Assembly (NCBI GenBank): GCA_964542055.1
Contig: CAZITB010000140.1
Span: 1-6,092 of the forward strand
From: CAZITB01 sp964542055
Lineage (GTDB): Bacteria > Planctomycetota > Phycisphaerae > Sedimentisphaerales > CAMDDF01
Length of the DNA stretch: 6,092 bases
Reading direction: 5' to 3'
Below, in pieces: positions 1 to 6,092 of the stretch (positions are counted from its first letter, which is position 1; every line of letters starts with the position of its first letter). The notes below the pieces were generated by a model. It saw only the letters and a list, made by a program, of their open reading frames with translations. It did not search any database and was not told where the DNA came from. The position numbers and the translations under genes were made by a program.

Positions 1-951
1 ACTGAAAATCCTGAAGAAAAAGAACGTTTCGTAGGTTTGGCATATACAACCTGGCACCGGCAATCCATCTGGAACAGATATTGGGACATACCGGAATTAG
101 GAAAATACACATCAAATAACCGCAATGTCATTAAAAAACATGGCGAATGGCTTGCCTATGCTGATGTGGATTTTATTTTTATTGATTGGTCGAACGATAT
201 TGATTACATCTATGGTGAAACGCAAAATCGCCCTGATTTCGATATGATAGAACAATCGGTTCCATTGATTTTTGAGGAATGGGAAAATATTGAAAATGCT
301 CCCAAAATTGCCATTATGCTTGGTTGCCCTAAAAAGCCCGAAGCATTTACAGACGGACGTATGCAACGCAAGGTAAACCAGGTTTATGATATGTTCATTG
401 CCAATGAGGATTATAAAAATCAATACTATACTTACCTGGGTAAACCATTGATCATGGTCTATGTTGGAACACCCTCTCCCTTTCAGCAGGGCCTGCCGCA
501 ATGGAATGAAGATGATCGCTTTACCTTCCGTTACCTGACAGGCTTCATCTCAGAACAAATGAATCTGCGCACAACCGACAGGATAAGCAAATATGGTTAC
601 TGGTCATGGGAAGACAGGGGCTGGCAAACCTACACCAAATATAAAGGAGAACCGGAATGCTGCACAGTTACGGCTGCATCAAGGCCTCAGCGGAAAGATG
701 AACCGGACCATCCAAATTATATTCCTGCGGAAGGAAGAAAAGATGGAGAAACTTTTAAAAAACGCTGGAACAGGGCCAGAGGATTAAATGTTTCAACCGT
801 ATTGGTAGTTTCATGGAATGAATGGGTTACAAATGAACAGCCCTCCCCCGAAGTAAGCAAAGATCTGGAACCTTCTCTTGAATTTGGGCATCAGTATCTT
901 GATCTCCTTAAAGAAGAAATTGAAAAATTTAAAAATCCCGAAAAAAAATAA
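1..951 (+). CDS. GH99/GH71-like glycoside hydrolase, 5' end missing
   Basis: Probably a secreted or periplasmic glycan hydrolase with a TIM-barrel fold. The frame is open from the first base, so the visible 316 residues are the C-terminal part. A TTG at 37 could be read as a start, but the upstream codons continue the same protein and no signal peptide is seen, so I treat the gene as truncated. Visible landmarks, numbered from the first codon, are Y-T-T-W at 15-18, a beta-strand ending in F-I-D-W-S-N-D (about 60-66), and V-V-S-W-N-E-W at 269-275, followed by an L-E-P-S segment (289-292) and a Y-L-D-L-L helix. The strand ending in W-N-E-W and the later E-P are typical of GH99-like and WbsX-like proteins. 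True GH99 enzymes carry E-W-H-E with two catalytic glutamates. Here E274 is present but the second position is threonine, so activity and linkage cannot be predicted. It is followed by a sulfatase and a rhamnosidase on the same strand, which suggests a shared sulfated-glycan substrate. Family placement is from motifs only; the catalytic assignment is uncertain. Confidence 0.72.
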   Translation, partial: TENPEEKERFVGLAYTTWHRQSIWNRYWDIPELGKYTSNNRNVIKKHGEWLAYADVDFIFIDWSNDIDYIYGETQNRPDFDMIEQSVPLIFEEWENIENAPKIAIMLGCPKKPEAFTDGRMQRKVNQVYDMFIANEDYKNQYYTYLGKPLIMVYVGTPSPFQQGLPQWNEDDRFTFRYLTGFISEQMNLRTTDRISKYGYWSWEDRGWQTYTKYKGEPECCTVTAASRPQRKDEPDHPNYIPAEGRKDGETFKKRWNRARGLNVSTVLVVSWNEWVTNEQPSPEVSKDLEPSLEFGHQYLDLLKEEIEKFKNPEKK

Positions 952-1053
952 TCATGGTAGAGACGCAATAAATTGCGTCTCAATCAAAAAAAACAGAATA
1001 TTGCGTTGCCCAAAAAAAACATAATAACCATGTTTTTCAATAAGTAAATCACC
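952..1053. other. Spacer between hydrolase and sulfatase genes
   Basis: This 102-base spacer is A-rich and holds one clear structure, the inverted repeat at 960-981. I found no convincing Bacteroidota promoter: no TTG box was seen correctly spaced from a TAnnTTTG box. No strong Shine-Dalgarno sequence precedes the sulfatase ATG at 1054; the preceding bases are AT-rich, as is usual in Bacteroidota. An in-frame ATG at 1030 is closed by a TAA at 1045, so it cannot extend the sulfatase. The genes could be co-transcribed through the spacer or separated by the hairpin; the sequence alone does not decide. Confidence 0.6.
960..981. repeat. Perfect 10-bp inverted repeat (REP-like palindrome)
   Basis: The arms GAGACGCAAT (960-969) and ATTGCGTCTC (972-981) are exact reverse complements separated by AA. 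The left arm is preceded by GT, giving GTAGAGACGC when the flank is included. I recall similar GTAGAGACGC...GCGTCTC palindromes as dispersed intergenic repeats in Bacteroidota and some other phyla. Here the outer GTA on the left is not matched by TAC on the right. No U-tract follows on the + strand (an A-run follows instead), so it is not a standard intrinsic terminator for the upstream gene. It could still be an mRNA-stabilising or attenuating hairpin between the two genes. Confidence 0.75.
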
Positions 1054-2961
1054 ATGAAATATAACCTGATCATACTAATATTTCTATTTACTTCCGCCAC
1101 CTGTACTAAAGATGTGGACCCGGAGCCTGATCCCCCGCCTCCACCTCCCAGATATTATTATCACGACCTCCCTCCAAACCTGAATTATGATGCTGATATT
1201 CTTACGAATAAGGAGGAAGAATTTTACGGTACCAATCCCCGTCACCACGACTCTGACAGAGATAAAGTAAACGACGATGAAGAAATCCAGCTTGGAACAA
1301 ATCCAGTTTTGGCTGAAGATACGGATGAAGACGGAATGTATGATGATTTTGAAAGGCAAATCATACTATTCGATGAATCAGATAGTTATTCTGAATTGTC
1401 CGATGTAAATGGTTCAGATGATTTTGATAATGATGGACGAACAAACATGCAGGAGTTTGAATGGGGGACAAACCCGGCATTTGCGGAACCAAATATTCTA
1501 TTCATTTATCCCGAAGACATGGGATACTATACAAGTGAACGGGGGCTTCGCGAACCCAATTCATTAATAACAGGCATTCATACCCCAAATCTCGACCAGT
1601 TAGCCGCTGAAGGAGTAAATTTCATCCATACCTTCGTTGGACAAAGTGTATGTTCCCCCAGCAAGGGCGCAATTTACAGTGGTTTGCTCCCACATTCCAA
1701 CTGGATCTGGAGAAACAATCATAATGCACACCCGACCCATGGAGGACCTCAAAACTGGATACCGCTGCCTGATCCAATAACCCCGGAAAATGATCCCACT
1801 TTTCTTGCAGCAGGAGGAATGCATGAAGATCTTCCAAATTTCATTCAAATGCTTAAAGCAAATGGAGTCTATTGCGCCCTGACAGGGAAATTACACGTGC
1901 AACCAGCCCGAAACTTTCCATATGATATTTTCCTGGATAAAACAGACCTGGAAACTGCGATTGCAGAAGCAAACGGCAGACCATGGTTTTTTTGGGCAAA
2001 TCCAGGCGACACACATGCTCCTTTCTGGAAATCTGTTCAGTCAAAACTGGAAAACCCCAATGATCCAAACTCAGCCCCTACCGATGTTGATCCCGATGAA
2101 ATAACCATGCTTCCATGGCTGCCGGATACAGAAAAAAGCCGGGTGGATATTGCTCAATATTATTCCAATGTGCATAATATTGATGATTTTGTCGGAACAA
2201 TTTTGTCCAAATTATCTGCTTCGGGACAAGAGGATAATACCCTGGTTATCTTTTCACCTGACCACGGAATACCGGTTCAAAGAGGAAAAACATCCATTTA
2301 TCCTGCCGGCACACAGGTTCCCTGTTATGTGAAAGGCCCCGGGGTCATTGGTGGAAGAATGCTTGAAATGCCTGTCTCACAAATGGATTTTTTTCCAACC
2401 TTTCTGGAAACCTATGGTATCATGCCTCAGAAAAAAATTCACGGGCAATCCTTATGGCCAATACTGAATGGGGCCCAAAACCATTTCCCGGACCGGGAAA
2501 CGATCATGACCGAAACAAATGTCAAAAACAGCTCTGCACCCAGGGAGCTTTCCAATACTGTTGCCAGGGCAGTAAGCGATGGCCGGTATTACTACATTAA
2601 AAATGTCCTTCAGGATACCTGGACAGGAAAAGAAGAAGAAGCCATCTATATTGGAAGCGGAAGTGGTGAATATGGCGACTCGGCAGGTATCTATTACATT
2701 GATCTGCATAATGAATCCATTAGAATAAAAGATGAAAACCCCCTTCCCTATGAGCTTTTAAGACAGTTATGCATGAATGATGCACCGGATGAAGAATTAT
2801 ATGATCTGAAAGCTGATCCCTGGGCTGTGAATAATCTGGTGGATGATCCTGATTATGCATCTGTATTGGGCAGAATGAGAAATGAAATGGATTATTGGAG
2901 AAACAGATCAGATGATAAAGATCAACACCCATCATCCTCTCCGAGGAGAGAAATAAAATAA
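1054..2961 (+). CDS. S1-family sulfatase, putative surface lipoprotein with calcium-repeat N-terminus
   Basis: Hydrolyses sulfate esters (or possibly N-sulfate) on a carbohydrate, outside the cytoplasm. Residues 1-16 are a hydrophobic export signal ending at C17; the following T-K-D-V-D-P-E-P-D resembles the acidic surface-export signal of Bacteroidota lipoproteins, although the lipobox S-A-T-C is not canonical. A proline stalk (about 22-32) and four thrombospondin type 3 repeats (44-141) follow. The sulfatase domain starts at P146. Metal-site residues E154-D155 stand where D-D is usual. The formylglycine cysteine is C200 in C-S-P-S-K, with K204 in place of the usual arginine. Further active-site matches are G-K-L-H (K279, H281), D-T-H (H321), P-D-H-G (D403, H404) and K412. 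The end carries E-L-Y-D-L-K-A-D-P-W and N-N-L, typical of the family C-terminus. The order of motifs resembles the N-sulfoglucosamine sulfohydrolase-like branch (G-I-P before R/G-K-T and P-G/A-G-T), so the substrate could be a sulfated sugar of several kinds. Maturation needs a formylglycine-generating or anSME enzyme, which is not in this window. The next gene begins 3 bases after the stop. Confidence 0.93.
   Translation: MKYNLIILIFLFTSATCTKDVDPEPDPPPPPPRYYYHDLPPNLNYDADILTNKEEEFYGTNPRHHDSDRDKVNDDEEIQLGTNPVLAEDTDEDGMYDDFERQIILFDESDSYSELSDVNGSDDFDNDGRTNMQEFEWGTNPAFAEPNILFIYPEDMGYYTSERGLREPNSLITGIHTPNLDQLAAEGVNFIHTFVGQSVCSPSKGAIYSGLLPHSNWIWRNNHNAHPTHGGPQNWIPLPDPITPENDPTFLAAGGMHEDLPNFIQMLKANGVYCALTGKLHVQPARNFPYDIFLDKTDLETAIAEANGRPWFFWANPGDTHAPFWKSVQSKLENPNDPNSAPTDVDPDEITMLPWLPDTEKSRVDIAQYYSNVHNIDDFVGTILSKLSASGQEDNTLVIFSPDHGIPVQRGKTSIYPAGTQVPCYVKGPGVIGGRMLEMPVSQMDFFPTFLETYGIMPQKKIHGQSLWPILNGAQNHFPDRETIMTETNVKNSSAPRELSNTVARAVSDGRYYYIKNVLQDTWTGKEEEAIYIGSGSGEYGDSAGIYYIDLHNESIRIKDENPLPYELLRQLCMNDAPDEELYDLKADPWAVNNLVDDPDYASVLGRMRNEMDYWRNRSDDKDQHPSSSPRREIK
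1183..1476 (+). repeat. Four thrombospondin type 3-like calcium repeats in the sulfatase
   Basis: This covers sulfatase residues 44-141. Four acidic loops follow the pattern D-x-D-x-D-G-x-x-[DN]-x-x-E: starts at N44 (degenerate), D66 (glycine replaced by lysine), D89 (D-T-D-E-D-G, canonical) and D123 (D-F-D-N-D-G, canonical). Three of them are followed by an aromatic or leucine plus G-T-N-P (59-62, 81-84, 138-141). Such repeats bind calcium and form a stiff rod in known proteins. Placed between the lipid anchor and the catalytic domain, they would act as a spacer or stalk; that role is inference. Confidence 0.85.
2937..2950 (+). promoter_or_regulatory. Small inverted repeat with AGGAG at the sulfatase/rhamnosidase junction
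   Basis: CTCTCC (2937-2942) and GGAGAG (2945-2950) are perfect complements around GA, lying in the last codons of the sulfatase. The right arm overlaps AGGAG (2944-2948), which sits 16 bases before the ATG at 2965, too far for an ideal Shine-Dalgarno element. It may take part in translational coupling or may be chance. This is the only ribosome-binding candidate for the downstream gene. Confidence 0.25.
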
Positions 2962-2964
2962 ATT

Positions 2965-5900
2965 ATGATACGAACAATTCCCTTTACTTTATTCTTTTTA
3001 CTGATAATTTCTAATTTATACTCCCAGGAAAACAACTTGAGAGAAGGTATCGACACTTCTGATGCATCTTTGGAAACAAGCTTCAACAGTCCGCCGCAGA
3101 ATTACCGACCAGAAACCTGGTTTCATTTAATCGGAGGGAATGTGAGCAAACCGGGGCTGACGGCTGATTTGGAAGCGATCAATTCTGCAGGCATATATGG
3201 CATACAGCTTTTTCATGGTCGCGGAGGCAGGTGGCCCGGTGAGATAGAGCAGATTGAAGCGCTGAGCCCCGCCTGGGACAATATGATTGAGCATGTGGCT
3301 GATGAAACCAGGCGACTGGATCTTCACTTTACGATGCAAAACTGTCCGGGGTGGGCAATGTCCGGCGGTCCATGGATCACCCCAGACAATGCTATGCGGC
3401 ATCTGATCTGGAGTCGTCAAGATATAGCGGGCGGTGATCATGTTACTGTGCAGCTTGACCAGCCTCAGCCCAGCGAAGAAAATTGGCGAGACTATAGAGA
3501 AGTGGCCGTAATGGCCTTTCCCACACCTGCCGGCGATTCCGATCCATATTTGATTCCTTCTGCAATATGCAGTAATCGGGACGATTTACCCTGGAGGGAT
3601 CTGATCGAAGGCAAAGCAGATACTGAGATTGAGCTCCAGCCCGAAGACGATGCCACCTGGATTAATGTAGAGTTTTCCGAACCGGTTCACCTGCGCACCA
3701 TAGAGTTGCCACCGGTAAATCATTTTGTGTGGCGCCGGATGTTTAGTCCTCAAACAACCATTCATGTTCAGGCCTTGACAAACGGGGAATGGGTTGAGGT
3801 AACCAGCCGTAAGGTTCCGCGTGGCACCTGGCAGGACCGGGAGCAATGGGTATCTCTGGCCCTGGCATTGCCTGATTACAAAGCCTCCACATTCAAAATT
3901 ATCTTTGATAGCAAGCACCTTTTGAAGCTTCCTTATCTGCGTTTCTTGTCTGCCGCCAGAGTACACGACTGGCGCGGACAGGCTGGCTATGCACTACGCA
4001 GTATGGATCGAAGCATAACTCTTGTACAAGATTCTGCAGCATGGCTGCGCGGCGATGCCATTATCGACATCAGCGAGCACATGAGTGCCGACGGCACACT
4101 GACCTGGGAAGCACCAGCAGGAGACTGGACTGTTGTGAGATTTGGGCATGTAAACACCGGCGCGAAGAACAAGCCCGCCCCACCAGAGGCGACCGGCTTC
4201 GAGTGCGATAAATTTTCTCCTTCCGGCGCAGAACAGCACTTTGCCGGTTATATCGGGCGCTTGTCAGAGCCAGGTGGGCCGGCCGATGACGGGCGCCTAC
4301 AGGGCATGTTGATCGACAGCTGGGAATGCTATACCCAGACCTGGACACCATTGATGGAGAGAAAGTTTGCGGATCGGCGCGGCTATGCACTGCGAAAGTG
4401 GTTACCAGCTTTGGCCGGCTGGGTCATTGACGATCATTTGACCAGTGAACGTTTCCTGCGCGACTGGCGTGCGACAATCAGCGACCTTCTGGTGGATAAT
4501 TATTATGGCCGTTTGGCTGAACTTGCCAAAGAACGTGGGTTAGAACTGTACTTTGAAACTGCCCTGGGCGATGTTTCACCAGGCGATATTCTTCAATACT
4601 ACAGCAAAGCTGATGTCCCGATGTGTGAATTCTGGCTTCCCAACGATCCACACAGAGGTGGGTTGGAAACCAAACCGGTGGCACCGGTGGCATCTGCAGC
4701 GCATATTTATGGCAAAAAGCGGGTAGCTGCCGAAGCATATACCAATGGCCGTCTGGCATGGAATGAACATCTCTTCAGACTCAAGCATTTCACTGATTTT
4801 CATTTCACACAGGGTGTTAACCATATCGTTTTTCATACCTACACACACAATCCGGATCTTCATGCACTACCCGGAACCTCCTTCGGCAGTAGAATCGGAA
4901 CCCCATTTCTTCGTGGCCAGACCTGGTGGAAGCACATGCCCTTATTCACCAATTACCTGTCACGCTCTCAGTATCTTCTCCAACAGGGGCAACCCGTTGC
5001 GGATGTACTTTGGTACCTTGGCGATGACCTCGATCATAAACCGCGACAGAACACTTCGTTCCCGGTTGGGCATCGGTTCGATTATCTTAATCAGGATGCC
5101 CTGCTCAACCGTATTGAAGTCATTGACGGCAAACTGCAAACGCCAGAAGGTGTGACATGGAAAGTATTGTGGCTTCCCAAAGACAACTGTCAACGGCTAA
5201 CACCTGAGACACTGGCACGCCTGCGGCAGTTGCTTAATGATGGAGCGACAATTATTGGTGGCGCACCCCTGGAGAACCCCACGTTAAGCGGCGCCCTTTC
5301 AGGAGATCAACAGTTCAACAACCTGGTCAACGAATTGTGGGGAGCCTCACCTGCGTCCAGCGGTGACCGCCGTATCGGTAAGGGACGACTGCTTTGGGGG
5401 AGCAGCCTGGAAACCAGCCTGTCTCAATTGGGCATCGTTCCAGATGTCATTGGCACCGGTGCTGCGACCTGGTTCCATCGCAGGGCAGAGGGCAGGGAGA
5501 TCTATTTCGTTGCCGCCGACCGGTTAGCCCCGTTGAGCGCTAATATCAGTTTTCGCGCCAATGGCCGTCCGGAACTTTGGGATCCGGTGACCGGATCCGT
5601 TCAACCGGTCGTTGTATATCATCAGGAACCCAACCACTCGGTCATACCTTTGGAATTACCCGCAGCAGGGTCGGTTTTTGTGGTTTTTAACAACGAGCAA
5701 AGTAACCCACAGTTAACCAAAATTATACGCAATGACTCTACACTGGTGGACGCAACTAATTTGAACAGAACAGATCAAGGACAGCCCAGGAGTATCTATG
5801 GTGTACAGGATCATGAGGAAGTCCAGCCCTGGGTAAATAACCCGCTGACTATCGGCCATTTTCCGGAGGACGGCAGACGTTTCCTTGCCTGGGAGGACGG

Positions 5901-6092
5901 CAGCTATCAATTCATACGTGGTAAAAAAACAATCGCATCGGAGGATGTCAGAGGAACCCGAACCATCGCATTGAATGGCCCCTGGGTTTTAACATTTCCT
6001 TTGGGATGGGACACCCCAAAAAAAGTTAACATGCCCACCCTAATACCATGGTCTGCATTGCAAGATCTTGCAACCCGGTCTTTCTCGGGTAC
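2965..6092 (+). CDS. GH106 alpha-L-rhamnosidase, 3' end missing
   Basis: Releases terminal alpha-L-rhamnose from glycans; known GH106 enzymes are inverting and calcium-dependent. The frame is open from ATG 2965 to the right edge (1042 codons plus two bases) with no internal stop. The start is set by a signal peptide: residues 1-20 are hydrophobic and end L-Y-S before Q21, a typical signal peptidase I site in Bacteroidota. Family landmarks in order: R-P-E-T-W (48-52) with G-G-N-V-S-K-P-G and D-L-E-A-I; N-C-P-G-W (126-130) and S-G-G-P-W-I-T (133-139); D-S-W-E (451-454); C-E-F-W (554-557); A-E-A-Y-T (589-593); F-D-Y-L-N-Q-D (705-711); E-L-W-D-P-V-T-G (870-877); S-V-F-V-V-F (903-908); N-G-P-W (1004-1007), opening a C-terminal beta-sandwich. 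E454, E555 and E590 are candidate catalytic acids, not resolved here. The window ends at S-F-S-G, a conserved point of the last domain, so perhaps 70-120 residues are missing. The gene lies 3 bases after the sulfatase, so co-transcription is likely. Most of its body is more GC-rich than the upstream genes. Confidence 0.93.
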   Translation, partial: MIRTIPFTLFFLLIISNLYSQENNLREGIDTSDASLETSFNSPPQNYRPETWFHLIGGNVSKPGLTADLEAINSAGIYGIQLFHGRGGRWPGEIEQIEALSPAWDNMIEHVADETRRLDLHFTMQNCPGWAMSGGPWITPDNAMRHLIWSRQDIAGGDHVTVQLDQPQPSEENWRDYREVAVMAFPTPAGDSDPYLIPSAICSNRDDLPWRDLIEGKADTEIELQPEDDATWINVEFSEPVHLRTIELPPVNHFVWRRMFSPQTTIHVQALTNGEWVEVTSRKVPRGTWQDREQWVSLALALPDYKASTFKIIFDSKHLLKLPYLRFLSAARVHDWRGQAGYALRSMDRSITLVQDSAAWLRGDAIIDISEHMSADGTLTWEAPAGDWTVVRFGHVNTGAKNKPAPPEATGFECDKFSPSGAEQHFAGYIGRLSEPGGPADDGRLQGMLIDSWECYTQTWTPLMERKFADRRGYALRKWLPALAGWVIDDHLTSERFLRDWRATISDLLVDNYYGRLAELAKERGLELYFETALGDVSPGDILQYYSKADVPMCEFWLPNDPHRGGLETKPVAPVASAAHIYGKKRVAAEAYTNGRLAWNEHLFRLKHFTDFHFTQGVNHIVFHTYTHNPDLHALPGTSFGSRIGTPFLRGQTWWKHMPLFTNYLSRSQYLLQQGQPVADVLWYLGDDLDHKPRQNTSFPVGHRFDYLNQDALLNRIEVIDGKLQTPEGVTWKVLWLPKDNCQRLTPETLARLRQLLNDGATIIGGAPLENPTLSGALSGDQQFNNLVNELWGASPASSGDRRIGKGRLLWGSSLETSLSQLGIVPDVIGTGAATWFHRRAEGREIYFVAADRLAPLSANISFRANGRPELWDPVTGSVQPVVVYHQEPNHSVIPLELPAAGSVFVVFNNEQSNPQLTKIIRNDSTLVDATNLNRTDQGQPRSIYGVQDHEEVQPWVNNPLTIGHFPEDGRRFLAWEDGSYQFIRGKKTIASEDVRGTRTIALNGPWVLTFPLGWDTPKKVNMPTLIPWSALQDLATRSFSG
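4675..4692 (+). repeat. Tandem 9-bp duplication inside the GH106 gene
   Basis: CCGGTGGCA occurs twice head to tail, encoding P-V-A-P-V-A at residues 571-576, just before the conserved S-A-A-H-I-Y-G segment. The unit length is a multiple of three, so the frame is kept. It looks like a small replication-slippage insertion in a loop near the active-site region, or it may simply be repeated use of the same codons. Confidence 0.5.
5580..5598. repeat. Perfect 9-bp palindrome within GH106 coding sequence
   Basis: GGATCCGGT (5580-5588) and ACCGGATCC (5590-5598) are exact reverse complements around a single G. It spans the codons for the conserved W-D-P-V-T-G-S segment (872-878), so coding constraint may account for it. 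A one-base centre cannot form a tight RNA hairpin without opening inner pairs, so a regulatory role is doubtful. Confidence 0.5.

Noticed and set aside
37..39. TTG as the true start of the first gene
   Set aside because: The frame is open upstream to the window edge with sensible protein sequence (F-V-G-L-A-Y-T-T-W), the strand it would cut is part of the barrel, and no signal peptide follows.
112..501. 129-codon open frame on the minus strand opposite the first gene
   Set aside because: It lies wholly antisense to a well-supported hydrolase frame, and its hydrophobic composition follows from the complement of AT-rich codons; no domain is recognisable.
960..995. Hairpin followed by a homopolymer run as an intrinsic terminator
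   Set aside because: On the + strand the hairpin is followed by an A-run rather than a T-run, so it does not fit a rho-independent terminator for the first gene. No minus-strand gene is present that would use it in the other direction.
982..1053. Possible Bacteroidota promoter (TTG / TAnnTTTG) before the sulfatase
   Set aside because: TTG triplets occur near 1001-1008, but no correctly spaced TAnnTTTG follows; TAACCATGTTTTT does not match well enough.
3586..3966. 126-codon open frame on the minus strand opposite GH106
   Set aside because: Antisense shadow in a GC-rich gene; there is no plausible ribosome-binding site or family motif.
4745..5155. 136-codon open frame on the + strand inside the GH106 gene
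   Set aside because: It overlaps the GH106 frame, which carries conserved family motifs throughout this stretch; the alternative translation shows no recognisable domain and has an unconvincing composition.
1..6092. CRISPR array, tRNA, rRNA, insertion sequence or defence system
   Set aside because: No regularly spaced repeats, no tRNA-like cloverleaf, no transposase motif and no defence-type domain were seen on either strand; the three glycan genes account for nearly all bases.

Overview
The window reads as part of a carbohydrate-degradation cluster from a member of the Bacteroidota, probably an environmental or marine one. This rests on the gene content (a GH99/GH71-like hydrolase, a lipoprotein-type S1 sulfatase and a GH106 rhamnosidase), on the acidic stretch after the lipidation cysteine of the sulfatase, on the weak or absent Shine-Dalgarno sequences, and on a short palindrome of a kind I recall from Bacteroidota intergenic regions. 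No taxonomic marker gene is present, so the assignment is an inference.

Layout: three genes on the + strand fill almost the whole window, and all three use the same reading frame. Positions 1-951 hold the 3' part of a GH99/GH71-like glycoside hydrolase whose start lies left of the window. Positions 952-1053 are a short spacer with a perfect 10-bp inverted repeat. Positions 1054-2961 encode a complete 635-residue S1-family sulfatase with a putative lipoprotein signal, a proline-rich stalk and four calcium-type (thrombospondin type 3) repeats in front of the catalytic domain. Three bases later, 2965-6092 encode a GH106 alpha-L-rhamnosidase with its own signal peptide. It stays open to the right edge, and its C-terminus is missing. 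No gene is supported on the minus strand, and no stretch longer than about 100 bases lacks a gene.

The combination suggests breakdown of a sulfated, rhamnose-containing polysaccharide outside the cytoplasm: the sulfatase removes sulfate, the GH106 enzyme releases terminal alpha-L-rhamnose, and the GH99/GH71-like enzyme may cut another linkage. No SusC/SusD pair, regulator or sulfatase-maturating enzyme is inside the window, so calling it a polysaccharide utilization locus is inference from gene content.

The most notable points are the sulfatase architecture (surface-type lipoprotein plus N-terminal calcium repeats), its non-canonical C-S-P-S-K maturation motif, the higher GC content of most of the GH106 body compared with the two genes before it, and the absence of the second GH99-type glutamate in the first gene. 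I see no sign of a completely new kind of system.
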